Shown in pieces: positions 50,921-58,936 of a stretch of DNA of 64,000 nt. Origin of the DNA: Bradyrhizobium sp. BTAi1 (GTDB lineage: Bacteria > Pseudomonadota > Alphaproteobacteria > Rhizobiales > Xanthobacteraceae). Within the stretch, counting starts at the first letter, position 1. Each line of letters starts with the position of its first letter. The notes below the pieces were generated by a model. It was not told where the DNA came from. It saw only the letters and a program-made list of their open reading frames with translations, and made no database searches. The stretch spans positions 3,429,501 through 3,493,500 of the forward strand of contig NC_009485.1 of assembly GCF_000015165.1 (NCBI RefSeq). The letters are read 5' to 3'. A program made the translations under genes and the position numbers.

Positions 50921-50976
50921 CGTGACGGGTTGGAAGCGGCGAGAGAGGTCTGCCGCGCCCGTCGCGGAGATCTGCG
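50921..50976 (+). promoter_or_regulatory. Structured leader of ardC-like gene (copy A)
   Basis: ACGGG (50925-50929) pairs with CCCGT (50958-50962) around a loop containing GAGAGAGG; the 16-mer CGCCCGTCGCGGAGAT that follows is identical in copy B before the parB-like gene. The leader ends directly at the ATG and supplies its ribosome site (GGAGA). Confidence 0.5.
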
Positions 50977-51933
50977 ATGCAGGGACGGAGAGTTGGAGGG
51001 CGCGTCGGTGAGGGCCGGGCTAGCCTCTACGAGGAGATCACGAGCAAGATCATCGGCGAGCTGAAGGCTAGCCGTGTGCCCTGGGTCCAGCCCTGGGGGA
51101 CAAAGGCGACGAAGGCTCAGTTGGCGTTGCCCAGGAATGCGACTACGGGCCGGCCGTACTCGGGAATCAACGTCCTGATCCTCTGGGGGGCTGTGATCGA
51201 GCGCTGGTTTACCGGCCAGAGCTGGTTGACGTTCCGGCAGGCGCTGTCCGTCGGCGGATGTGTGCGTAAGGGTGAGCGTGGTGTTACGGTCGTCTATGCC
51301 GATCGCTTCGTGCCGTCGGACGAGCGGCAGCGTGCCCGCGAGACCGGTGAAGACGCGCAGGCGATTCCGTTTCTGAAGCGGTTTACGGTCTTCAACGCCG
51401 ATCAATGCGATGGTCTACCAGCGGATATCGCGACAGCTGCGCCGCTTCCCCCGCCAGGAACCATCGAGCCAGTGGTCGAGTCGCTCATCACCAACACTGG
51501 CGTCGACTTCCGGATTGGGGGTGATCGTGCGTTTTATGCTCCGACGGAAAATTTCGTGCAGGTGCCGCCGCCGGCAGCGTTCTTCGAGCCGATCAATTGG
51601 CATCGCACGGCCTTGCATGAGCTCGCCCATGCGAGTGGCCACGCGTCGCGACTGAATCGCGATCTCTCGGGGCGGTTCGGCAGCAGAAAATACGCGTTCG
51701 AGGAGCTGATCGCGGAGATCGCTTCCGCCTTCAGCTGCGCCGCGCTTGGTATCGTGCCGACTGTGCGGCACGCCGACTATATCGGCGCTTGGCTCGACGT
51801 CCTGCGCGAGGACAATCGCGCCATCGTTCGGGCGGCGAGCCAGGCGAGTCGCGTGGCCGACTATCTCCTCGGCTTTGCGCCGGATGGGGTTGACCTCACT
51901 CGGCCGGCTGCACCGGATTGCGCCGCCGCTTGA
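50977..51933 (+). CDS. ardC: ArdC-like antirestriction / zincin-domain protein
   Basis: The 318-residue protein has the ArdC N-terminal single-stranded-DNA-binding domain (ASLYEEITSKIIGELKASRVPWVQPW, SGINVLILW, WLTFRQALSVGGCVRKGERG). Its C-terminal metallopeptidase-like domain has the zinc motif HRTALHELAHASGH and downstream acidic FEELIAEIASAF. ArdC proteins are carried by conjugative elements, protect incoming DNA from host restriction and may prime new copies. Its leader matches that of the parB-like gene. Confidence 0.88.
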   Translation: MQGRRVGGRVGEGRASLYEEITSKIIGELKASRVPWVQPWGTKATKAQLALPRNATTGRPYSGINVLILWGAVIERWFTGQSWLTFRQALSVGGCVRKGERGVTVVYADRFVPSDERQRARETGEDAQAIPFLKRFTVFNADQCDGLPADIATAAPLPPPGTIEPVVESLITNTGVDFRIGGDRAFYAPTENFVQVPPPAAFFEPINWHRTALHELAHASGHASRLNRDLSGRFGSRKYAFEELIAEIASAFSCAALGIVPTVRHADYIGAWLDVLREDNRAIVRAASQASRVADYLLGFAPDGVDLTRPAAPDCAAA

Positions 51934-51982
51934 GCGCGATTGCTGGACGAACGGAGGAGAGAAAGAGGGCGAGAGGTGCTCT

Positions 51983-52042
51983 GCGACGGGTTGCAGGCCT
52001 GAGAGAGAGGCTCCGGGCCGCCCGTCGCGGAGATATCGGACC
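51983..52042 (+). promoter_or_regulatory. Structured leader of parB-like gene (copy B)
   Basis: GCGACGGG (51983-51990) and CCCGTCGC (52021-52028) form a perfect 8-bp stem around a 30-nt loop with GAGAGAG. The 16-mer CGCCCGTCGCGGAGAT is shared with copy A. The ATG follows 15 bp after the stem. Confidence 0.55.
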
Positions 52043-52432
52043 ATGACCAAGGCCGCTCAGAAGATCACGCTGTCGCCGTCGCGCGACATTCCTTTCAACA
52101 AGCTGGTGCTGAGCCAGTCCAACGTGCGCCGGATCAAGGGCGGCGTTTCGATCGAGCAACTGGCGGAGAGCATTGCCGAGCGGACGCTGTTGCAAAGCCT
52201 GAACGTTCGCGCTTTTCTCGATGGTGAGGGCAGGGAGACCGGCATGTTCGAGGTCCCAGCGGGAGGCCGGCGCTACCGGGCGCTCGAGCTCCTGGTAAAG
52301 CAGAAGCGGATGGCGAAGACGCAAGCTGTGCCCTGCGTGGTGCGGGATCAGGGCTCGGCTCTGGACGACTCGCTCGCCGAGAATGACCAGCGCGTCGGCC
52401 TGTTAGGTTCTGTGCTCGAACTGTCCTGTTAG
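52043..52432 (+). pseudogene. ParB-like partition protein, 5' half (disrupted)
   Basis: About 119 residues of a ParB/RepB-type N-terminal domain remain: DIPFNKLVLSQSNVRRIK, SIEQLAESIAERTLLQSLNVRA, FEVPAGGRRYRALELL, and the arginine-patch-region start DDSLAENDQRV. Immediately after, homology stops and 10 element-encoded residues end at 52432. The 3' half resumes at 58937 (ALHPLDQFRAFQALRD), so a 6.5-kb insertion split a gene of about 700 codons. A short ParB nuclease-fold-like peptide might still be made. Confidence 0.85.
52403..52432 (+). repeat. Left terminal inverted repeat
   Basis: 30 bp starting TTAGGTT and ending TGTCCTGTTAG. It differs from the right repeat by a 2-base gap and a few substitutions in the middle. 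Confidence 0.7.
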
Positions 52433-52777
52433 AGTCGTGTGGCTGTCATCGTTATGGTTCATATGCGTGGGGCATTTTGAGGAGGGCACGTAGACGTCCG
52501 AGTCAAGCGTTCCCGCAGCGTAGCGAGGACAATGCTTGACGCGGCGGCGACACCACAAACTAGTCAAATGGTTGCAGGCGAAGTCCTGCAACCCTGCCAC
52601 GTGGCGAACGGGAGAGCGCGAGGGGAACCCCTCGCATTCTAAACAAAAGAGTGCGCCGCAGGCGCTCCGCTTAATAACAGCTGGTTCGGGAAGCTGTCTT
52701 CTTTGTTGCTGTACAGGGAGTTGCGCCGAGCTCGGCGTCTTTTGCCGTTTCGGACGGCGAGGACCAAAGAGGACAGT
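52433..52777. other. Left end of the element: 345 bp with five inverted repeats, no gene
   Basis: Perfect inverted repeats follow one another: GTCAAGC/GCTTGAC (52502-52540), GTTGCAGG/CCTGCAAC (52571-52592), GCGAGGGG-AA-CCCCTCGC (52618-52635), GCGCC-GCA-GGCGC (52653-52665) and ACAGCT/AGCTGT (52677-52697). They precede the first recombinase gene and could be recombinase-binding subterminal sites or RNA hairpins in its leader. Confidence 0.5.
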
Positions 52778-53935
52778 ATGGCGCGGATCATCAAGGCGGC
52801 GATGGGCTATGCCGCAATCCCGGCAGGCTTTCCGATTCTGGTGTCGGAGCGGATGGCGATCATCGAGCCGGCGTTTGCCTGGCTGATGGAGTTGGCGACC
52901 ATACCGGGCCGCAGCCATGCGGCTGAAACGATTCGGACCTACGGCGAGCACCTGCATGACTGGTTCGACAGCCTGGAGCAATCCGGGCTCAATTGGCGCG
53001 GGGTCGGCGAGGCGGAGATTGCGGCCTGGCGCAACCGCATGCTCTCACAGCCGAGCCCGCATACGAAGCGGCCATACGCGCGGTCGACGGTGAATGATCG
53101 GGTTCGCACGGTCTGCCGGTTTTATGCCTGGGCGCAGGGACGCGGCTGGATCGAGGCCTTGCCGTTCCACTTTGTCGACGTGCGGGTGGGCTCTGGTCGG
53201 CGACAAGCGTTCCTTGCGCATGTCGATGCGCGTCCCGGTGTCGTGGCGGCAAACATCCTGACTGTTGCCGAGCATGAGCGCTTGCCGCGACCGTTGCGGG
53301 TCGATCAGTTGCGTCGGGTCTTCGCCCTGTTGGAGATGCCCTACCGCCTGATGGCGGAATGGGCGCTGGCGACGGGATTGCGGCGCAAGGAGCTTTGCGG
53401 CTTGGCTGTCTTCCAGGTCCCGGAGACAGCACATCTTGATGACGAGGATCATCCGCTAGTCGGCGTGCCCTTGACGATCACCAAGGGCGACAAGCCTCGC
53501 ACGATCTACCCGCCGATCCGCTTGGTTGACCGCACGCAGCGCTATATCGACGAAGTGCGCACGCCGCAGGTACGGGCGTTGCGTCGCCAACGGTCAAATT
53601 ATCGGTCGCCATCGGCGCTCTTCCTCAATCTTCAGGGGAATGCCGTCAGCAAGACGCGATTGACTGCGGTGTTTGCGGAAGCCTTCCGGGCTGCCGGTGT
53701 GGCGGGTTCATTGCATTGGTTGCGCCATACCTTTGCGATGACGATGCTGGTGCGATTACAGCGACAGGCATCGATCACGCCTGACCTCAATCCGCTGAAG
53801 ATCGTCCAGGTCTTGCTGGGGCACAGTTCGATCCAGAGCACGGCGATCTACCTGCGCTGCGTCGAGCTCAATGCCCGGGAACTCGCCGACAGCATCGACT
53901 ATCTCTATGGCGAGTTGATCCCCGATGGCCGGTAA
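52778..53935 (+). CDS. Tyrosine recombinase, TnpA-like
   Basis: The 385-residue recombinase has an N-terminal SAM-like core-binding domain (ETIRTYGEHLHDWFDSLEQSGLNWRGVGEAEIAAW in parts) and a catalytic domain with Arg in ATGLRRKELCGL, Lys in TKGDKPRTIY, HWLRHTFA, LLGHSSIQ and Tyr in STAIYLR. The start at 52778 follows AGAGGACAG. It overlaps the next recombinase by 11 bp. Length is close to Tn554 TnpA (about 360). Confidence 0.88.
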   Translation: MARIIKAAMGYAAIPAGFPILVSERMAIIEPAFAWLMELATIPGRSHAAETIRTYGEHLHDWFDSLEQSGLNWRGVGEAEIAAWRNRMLSQPSPHTKRPYARSTVNDRVRTVCRFYAWAQGRGWIEALPFHFVDVRVGSGRRQAFLAHVDARPGVVAANILTVAEHERLPRPLRVDQLRRVFALLEMPYRLMAEWALATGLRRKELCGLAVFQVPETAHLDDEDHPLVGVPLTITKGDKPRTIYPPIRLVDRTQRYIDEVRTPQVRALRRQRSNYRSPSALFLNLQGNAVSKTRLTAVFAEAFRAAGVAGSLHWLRHTFAMTMLVRLQRQASITPDLNPLKIVQVLLGHSSIQSTAIYLRCVELNARELADSIDYLYGELIPDGR

Positions 53936-55736
53936 GCGTGAGCGTATCGACCGGCGTCTATCGGCTGCGTCAGCGAAGGTGCTGGAGCAGCCGGCCGATG
54001 CCATTGCCGTCTTCCGCGACGGTTGGGGCGAGGTCGCAAAGCGCTACGATCTCGGCAAGCTTGGGTTGCCGACAGACGTTACGATGCTTCTGGCGGACGC
54101 CTTCCGCAATCATCATGCCGCATCGAGCTCCGAAACGCACCGTCATTGCTGGATGGCACTGCGTGTCTTCGCCCGTTTTGCGGTCGAGGACGGGCATGTT
54201 CTTTCTGCCGGGGATCTGACCACCGCAATGGTCGGGCGCTATATCGCCTGGCTGGATCGACAGATCGCGGGACAGACGAACAAGCCCTGGTCAAAGGGGG
54301 CGCGGGCGAATGTGCTGATGCAGCTTCGCCAGATGATCGACTGGACGAAGCGCCGGCATCCGTCGCGGCTGCCGTCCCGGATCGACTTCCCCTGGCGGGT
54401 CTGGCCGAACCGGACTGCCGACACCCGACCGCGTCTTGGCGGGGAGGATCTCAAGGCGATCCTACGCGCGTGCTATGAAGAACTCGACGAGGCGTGGGAT
54501 CGCTTCGACACGGGGCGGACCATCCTCGCGACGAGCGGCCCGGCTGATGGCGTCGATCCCGAGCTTTGCGACATGGTCCGGGCGCTTGCTCGGGTGAATG
54601 ACGGGGTGCTTCCATCGCGGACGCTTGCGATCCGCAGCCAGGTCAACATATCGGCGGTCAGCCGCCATGGCGGGCTTCGTCATCTTGGCGGTTATCTTCA
54701 CTTGACCGGCGAAACGGTCGTCGCGTTCTTCATCGCCATTGCGATCCAAACGGCGGGCAATCCGGATGCGCTGCGGCTGATAACGCGCGATTGCCAAGTG
54801 GCGCATCCGCTCGACGAGCATCGCATCATCGTCGAATGGGCCAAGCCCCGGGCCGGTGCCAAGGTGAAGCGAGCGCAGCGGCGGTCCTTCGATCGCCGTC
54901 GGCGACATGCTGCGCCGAACCTGATCGACCGGTTGCTGGCGATGACGGCGCCGCTCGTCTCCCGGGCCAGCCGGCAGGACCGCAATCGCCTGTTCCTGGT
55001 CAAGAGCGAGAAGAAGGACGCGGTCACGCTCATTGCGGAGGCGACCTTGTCGCACGCCCTGAAGCCGTTCATCAAACGCTCCAATGCCCGGATCGCCATC
55101 TGGAACAAGGCTGCACCGGAGCGGGCACGTCAGCTCTTGCCGGACTTTGCCGCCGTTCTGCTGCGCGGCAGCGTCGCCACCGAATATTACAAGGCGTCTG
55201 GCGGCGACATCGTCGCGACACAGGATGTGCTCAACCATGCCCGCGCCGACACGACCGAGCTTTACATCAAGGGGCCGCAGACGCGCCGCATCCAGCGCGA
55301 GACAATCGCCCGATTGCAGGAGCTGATGCTCGGCTGGATCGTCGGCGCGAAGGCGAACTGCGAGAATCGGGCGCAGCGCGACCGGATTGCGCTGGCGAGC
55401 AATGCGACGGTTCCGTTCAGTCATGATTGCCTCAACCCGCTCGCGGGCACAGCACCAGACTCGATAGCAGGTCGGGTCTGCCGGCACTTCGGCGGATGCC
55501 TGCGCTGCCCGGGACTGGTCATCCCGATCGATGCGGAGCACATGGCGCGCATCCTTCAGGCGATCGGCGAACTGGAGCGCGCGCGTGAACGCATTGATCC
55601 GCGCCGCTTCGAGCTCCTGTATGCGCCGAGCCTGCGCATCTTGGTCGACGACATCCTGCCGGACTTCCCGCAAACACTGCGAGGTGATGCCGAACAACGA
55701 ATGCTGGCTCTCGCACGGCTTCCGGCGCTGGAGTGA
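53925..55736 (+). CDS. Tyrosine recombinase, TnpB-like (first copy)
   Basis: The 603-residue protein has the long TnpB-type layout: a SAM-like domain (HRHCWMALRVFARFAVEDGHVLSAGDL), a catalytic domain with TAGNPDALRLI, LNHARADTTELYIKG (Tyr), and a C-terminal Cys cluster CRHFGGCLRCPG that may bind zinc. It probably cooperates with the other two recombinases in strand exchange. It overlaps the upstream gene and is 3 bp before the next. Confidence 0.82.
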   Translation: MAGKRERIDRRLSAASAKVLEQPADAIAVFRDGWGEVAKRYDLGKLGLPTDVTMLLADAFRNHHAASSSETHRHCWMALRVFARFAVEDGHVLSAGDLTTAMVGRYIAWLDRQIAGQTNKPWSKGARANVLMQLRQMIDWTKRRHPSRLPSRIDFPWRVWPNRTADTRPRLGGEDLKAILRACYEELDEAWDRFDTGRTILATSGPADGVDPELCDMVRALARVNDGVLPSRTLAIRSQVNISAVSRHGGLRHLGGYLHLTGETVVAFFIAIAIQTAGNPDALRLITRDCQVAHPLDEHRIIVEWAKPRAGAKVKRAQRRSFDRRRRHAAPNLIDRLLAMTAPLVSRASRQDRNRLFLVKSEKKDAVTLIAEATLSHALKPFIKRSNARIAIWNKAAPERARQLLPDFAAVLLRGSVATEYYKASGGDIVATQDVLNHARADTTELYIKGPQTRRIQRETIARLQELMLGWIVGAKANCENRAQRDRIALASNATVPFSHDCLNPLAGTAPDSIAGRVCRHFGGCLRCPGLVIPIDAEHMARILQAIGELERARERIDPRRFELLYAPSLRILVDDILPDFPQTLRGDAEQRMLALARLPALE

Positions 55737-55739
55737 GCG

Positions 55740-57614
55740 ATGACGGCTTCCACGGCGCGCAATCTTGTCGCCGCCGTCAGGCCGGCGCTTCGGATATCGG
55801 CGCGGTCCGTATGGTCCGATCAGGTCTGGCATCTCGACGGTCATCGTCCTGGCAGCAACCGCAGCGACTTCTCGCTCGACTGGGGTTTTGTTCTTGCTGA
55901 CGACAGCCGGTTCAGTGATCCGCGATGGGCTGACTGGCGAGAGGCGGCGAAGCTGTTCCTATGGAGTCTGAAGCTCGATCCGCCTCCTGGGTACCGCAAC
56001 GCTCATGAATCGACGATCGTCTCCGTCTTCAATAGGTTGCGGATGCTGATCCGCTGGATGGCGGCGCAGGGATATCGGTGCTTTGCCGATCTCGACCGCG
56101 ACGCCTGCGACCGGTTCATGACGGTGATGGCGCAGCGTCCGGGCCACAAGCCTGGCAGTACGCTGAAGAGCACGACACTGGGAAACCATGCCAATCTGCT
56201 GACGCGCCTTTATCTGCAGGGAGCAAAGTTCCCGGAGATCGCAATCGCCGATCCATTCCCGGGGATCGCGCCGCCGTTCGTTCGCCGCGACCGGGGGTGG
56301 CTGCCTTATACGCCGGACGCGATCGCCGTGCCCCTGGTCTCGGCGGCGCTGCGGCTGATCGGGACGCCGGCCGACGACGTCATCGCTCTGCAGGCCCAGG
56401 CGCAGTCCGTCTATGACCATGCGCTCGCTAACGGGATCAGCCAGACCAAGGCCGGCTTCATCGTGACTGACGCGATCGCGCCGTTCACCTTCGCGACACT
56501 GCCTGGTGAGGAAACTGCCTGGCATGAAGCGCCCGTCACCAGCACCAAGCAGGTGCGCAATCTCGCCGATCGCATTTACGACGCCTGCTTTGTGGTGGTC
56601 AGCTATCTGGTCGGCGCCCGGATCTCGGAGATCCTCGGCCTTCAGGTCGGCTGCATCGAGCAGCATCCTGCCGACGACGGCAGCGAGAGCTTCGCCTATC
56701 TCGTCGGGCGGATTTACAAGACGGCGCGTGGCATCGATGGCGAAGCCCATCGCTGGGTTGCGCCGGCACCCGTCGAGCGGGCTGTCGTAGTCATGGAGCG
56801 GCTGACCGCCCGTCTTCGGGCCCAAAGCGGACGAGACGATCTCTTTCTGGCGATGGCTAGCAACGGCCTTATTGGTCCTGCGGCCCGCATCAACCTCCCC
56901 GTCGGCTCCACGATCATAAGGCGGCTGAATGATCTGTTTGCGCTGTTCATCGGCCTGCCGGACCACGAGGGCGAGCCCTGGCATCTGAACACGCATCAGG
57001 GCCGCAAGACGTTTGCCCGCTTCGTCGGCAAACGCGACCGGACCGGCCTGTATGCGCTTCAGGCCCACTTCGGTCATGTGACCCGGGCCATGACTGATCG
57101 CGGCTACGTCGGGACCGACTTCGCGCTCGACGACCTGATCGACCGGCATGCCCGGGAAGAAACCCGCGCCGCTCTCGAAGAAGTGCTGACGGCAACCGCC
57201 CTCGCGGGCAAGGGCGGACGGATGATCGCCGCCCGCTCCCAGTTCCGCGGGCGCACGCGCGACGGCGATGTCCAGGCCTATGTCTCCTTCCTGATGGAGG
57301 AGACTGATCTGCGGCTCGGCGTCTGCGATTGGGGCTATTGCGTCTACCGCGTCGAAACGGCTGCCTGCTTCGGCGATGAGAAAGGCCCCAACCCCGTTCT
57401 GAGGACCGAAAGTACGTGTCTCGCCTGCGCCAACTTCGCCGTCACCGCCAGGCACAGGCCTGTCTGGCAGGCCCGCCGCGATCGCAATACGGATCTTCTC
57501 GGCCATCCCGGCCTGGACCCGGTCAGCCGGCAACTCGCCGAAACCCGGATTGCCGAATGCGATCGCATCCTTGGTGAACTCGACCATGCAAAGGATGTTC
57601 GCCATGGCGCGTAA
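55740..57614 (+). CDS. Tyrosine recombinase, TnpB-like (second copy)
   Basis: The 624-residue recombinase shows YLVGARISEILGLQVG (Arg), LNTHQGRKTFARFVGKRD (His-x-x-Arg type), HFGHVTRAMTDRGYVGTD (His and catalytic Tyr) and a C-terminal cysteine-rich tail (CDWGYCVYRVETAACFGD, STCLACANFAV). Its size matches Tn554 TnpB (630). It overlaps the TnpC-like gene by 11 bp. Confidence 0.83.
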   Translation: MTASTARNLVAAVRPALRISARSVWSDQVWHLDGHRPGSNRSDFSLDWGFVLADDSRFSDPRWADWREAAKLFLWSLKLDPPPGYRNAHESTIVSVFNRLRMLIRWMAAQGYRCFADLDRDACDRFMTVMAQRPGHKPGSTLKSTTLGNHANLLTRLYLQGAKFPEIAIADPFPGIAPPFVRRDRGWLPYTPDAIAVPLVSAALRLIGTPADDVIALQAQAQSVYDHALANGISQTKAGFIVTDAIAPFTFATLPGEETAWHEAPVTSTKQVRNLADRIYDACFVVVSYLVGARISEILGLQVGCIEQHPADDGSESFAYLVGRIYKTARGIDGEAHRWVAPAPVERAVVVMERLTARLRAQSGRDDLFLAMASNGLIGPAARINLPVGSTIIRRLNDLFALFIGLPDHEGEPWHLNTHQGRKTFARFVGKRDRTGLYALQAHFGHVTRAMTDRGYVGTDFALDDLIDRHAREETRAALEEVLTATALAGKGGRMIAARSQFRGRTRDGDVQAYVSFLMEETDLRLGVCDWGYCVYRVETAACFGDEKGPNPVLRTESTCLACANFAVTARHRPVWQARRDRNTDLLGHPGLDPVSRQLAETRIAECDRILGELDHAKDVRHGA

Positions 57615-58086
57615 GACCAGCAAAATGCCGGCCCTCACGCCTGCCGAAAAGCGCCTGCGCAACACCCACTGCAAGCTGCGGGATGCTCTGGAGCGGCTGG
57701 TGAAGGGGCTGCCCACACACCCGGACCTGCAAAAGCGATCCTACCGCCTGACCGTCGCGACGCTCGCACGCGAAGCGCGCGTCGGCCGCAATGCGATCTA
57801 CGCCAATCATCGATCGATCATCGACGAATTACGCCGCGCCAGTGATCGCAAGGTCGTTCCCGAGAAGCTCGCAGCCTGGGAAGACAAACTCGCCCAGCAG
57901 CGCGCTCTGATCCAGGTCTTGCAGATCGAGGAGCGGCGTATGGTGACGGAAAATGCCGTCCTGCTGAAGCGCATCCTCGACGCCGAAACGGAGGTTGAGC
58001 GGCAGAAGCGTCATAATGCCCGCCTGATCGCCGAACGCGATCGCGCCGTGAAACCAGTGCCGCTCACTCGCGGGCCAAAATCCTGA
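57604..58086 (+). CDS. TnpC-like coiled-coil protein (DUF6262 type)
   Basis: The 160-residue protein starts MARKTSKMPALTPAEKRLRNTHCKLRD, has a helix-turn-helix-like stretch (LTVATLAREARVGRNAIYANHRSIIDELRRA) and a long C-terminal coiled coil. This is the form of Tn554 TnpC, an accessory protein that sets orientation or efficiency of transposition. The start is taken at 57604; upstream ATGs overlap the recombinase further. Confidence 0.75.
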   Translation: MARKTSKMPALTPAEKRLRNTHCKLRDALERLVKGLPTHPDLQKRSYRLTVATLAREARVGRNAIYANHRSIIDELRRASDRKVVPEKLAAWEDKLAQQRALIQVLQIEERRMVTENAVLLKRILDAETEVERQKRHNARLIAERDRAVKPVPLTRGPKS

Positions 58087-58164
58087 CGTCGTCTACGACT
58101 GCCGGTTTGTGTCGGTGCGGTCGCCGAAGGACAATCGTCGCCCCATCTATTGCCTGCGACAATC

Positions 58165-58824
58165 ATGCGCGGCATGATCTGCGGCATGCTTGACCCCTTC
58201 GATCCAGACAGCTTCATTGTGCGCGCCGAGGTTCATATCCTCGGCATCGAGCCCAAGATCAGCCGCATCCTCGAACTGCCAATCACTCTCAACCTAGCCC
58301 AACTCCACGAGGTGCTGCAGGCCGCCTTTGGCTGGACCGACAGCCATCTGCATCAGTTCAATATTGGCGGTCTCATCTACGGAGCTCCAGAGTTCGATGA
58401 CGACGGTCTGTCCGACAGCAGGATCTTCGAGGCGACCGAGGTCAGGATGATCGACCTTCACTTTCCCGACGATCCCAGCGAAAACCCTCTCGCGATCCTC
58501 TACGAATACGACTTCGGCGACAATTGGCGTCATCTGCTGCGCTTGGAGCGCGTCGCGCGCGAGGAGAGTGCCCAATATCCTCGCTGTATCGCCGCCGCAC
58601 GCTCAGGACCCCCCGAAGACGCTGGTGGGCCTTCAGGCTATGCCGACTTCCTCGAGGCCTGGCTCGACCCCGACCATGAAGAACATAAAGCGATGCAACG
58701 ATGGGCTGGCCGCAAGTTCCACCCGGAGTCCTGCAATCTCGACGACATCAACAAGGCTATCGCCAAAGCACTACACGCATCAAAGGACGACTATCGCTTC
58801 CGTCGAGAAAGCCATCGTGATTGA
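58165..58824 (+). CDS. Plasmid pRiA4b ORF-3 family protein (element cargo)
   Basis: The 219-residue protein has the PF07929 core: LELPITLNLAQLHEVLQAAFGWTDSHLHQF, LAILYEYDFGDNWRHLLRLER, YPRCIAAARSGPPEDAGGPSGYADFLEAW in parts, and FHPESCNLDDIN. The family is widespread on plasmids and transposons with no settled function. It is the last gene before the right inverted repeat, so it travels with the element. The start could also be 58150 (TTG) or 58186. Confidence 0.82.
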   Translation: MRGMICGMLDPFDPDSFIVRAEVHILGIEPKISRILELPITLNLAQLHEVLQAAFGWTDSHLHQFNIGGLIYGAPEFDDDGLSDSRIFEATEVRMIDLHFPDDPSENPLAILYEYDFGDNWRHLLRLERVAREESAQYPRCIAAARSGPPEDAGGPSGYADFLEAWLDPDHEEHKAMQRWAGRKFHPESCNLDDINKAIAKALHASKDDYRFRRESHRD

Positions 58825-58908
58825 CACCAACCGGCTGCGCTTCAGTGCCAAAGAGACACCCAAAACGCAAGGCGCAGCCAAGAAGACTAAAGAATCAACG
58901 TCATCCAG

Positions 58909-58936
58909 CTAACAGGACACTTGACGCATAACCTAA
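58909..58936 (-). repeat. Right terminal inverted repeat
   Basis: 28 bp, the inverted partner of 52403-52432; outer TTAGGTT and inner TGTCCTGTTAG are exact. Confidence 0.7.

Larger units (their letters stand above)
52403..58936 (+). mobile_element. Tn554-like element with three tyrosine recombinases, inserted in parB-like gene
   Basis: The ends are imperfect inverted repeats of 28-30 bp, both starting TTAGGTT and both containing TGTCCTGTTAG (52403-52432; 58909-58936 reversed). Inside are three tyrosine recombinase genes, a TnpC-like gene and one cargo gene, all on one strand. Tn554-type elements have TnpA, TnpB and TnpC; here there are two TnpB-size recombinases. No clear target duplication is seen; the flanks GGCCTG and GCGCTG share four of six bases. 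Confidence 0.75.

Noticed and set aside
58568..58912. Open frame overlapping the end of the pRiA4b-ORF3-like gene
   Set aside because: It is a shifted reading of that gene with Ser/Thr/Pro-rich composition and no start signal.
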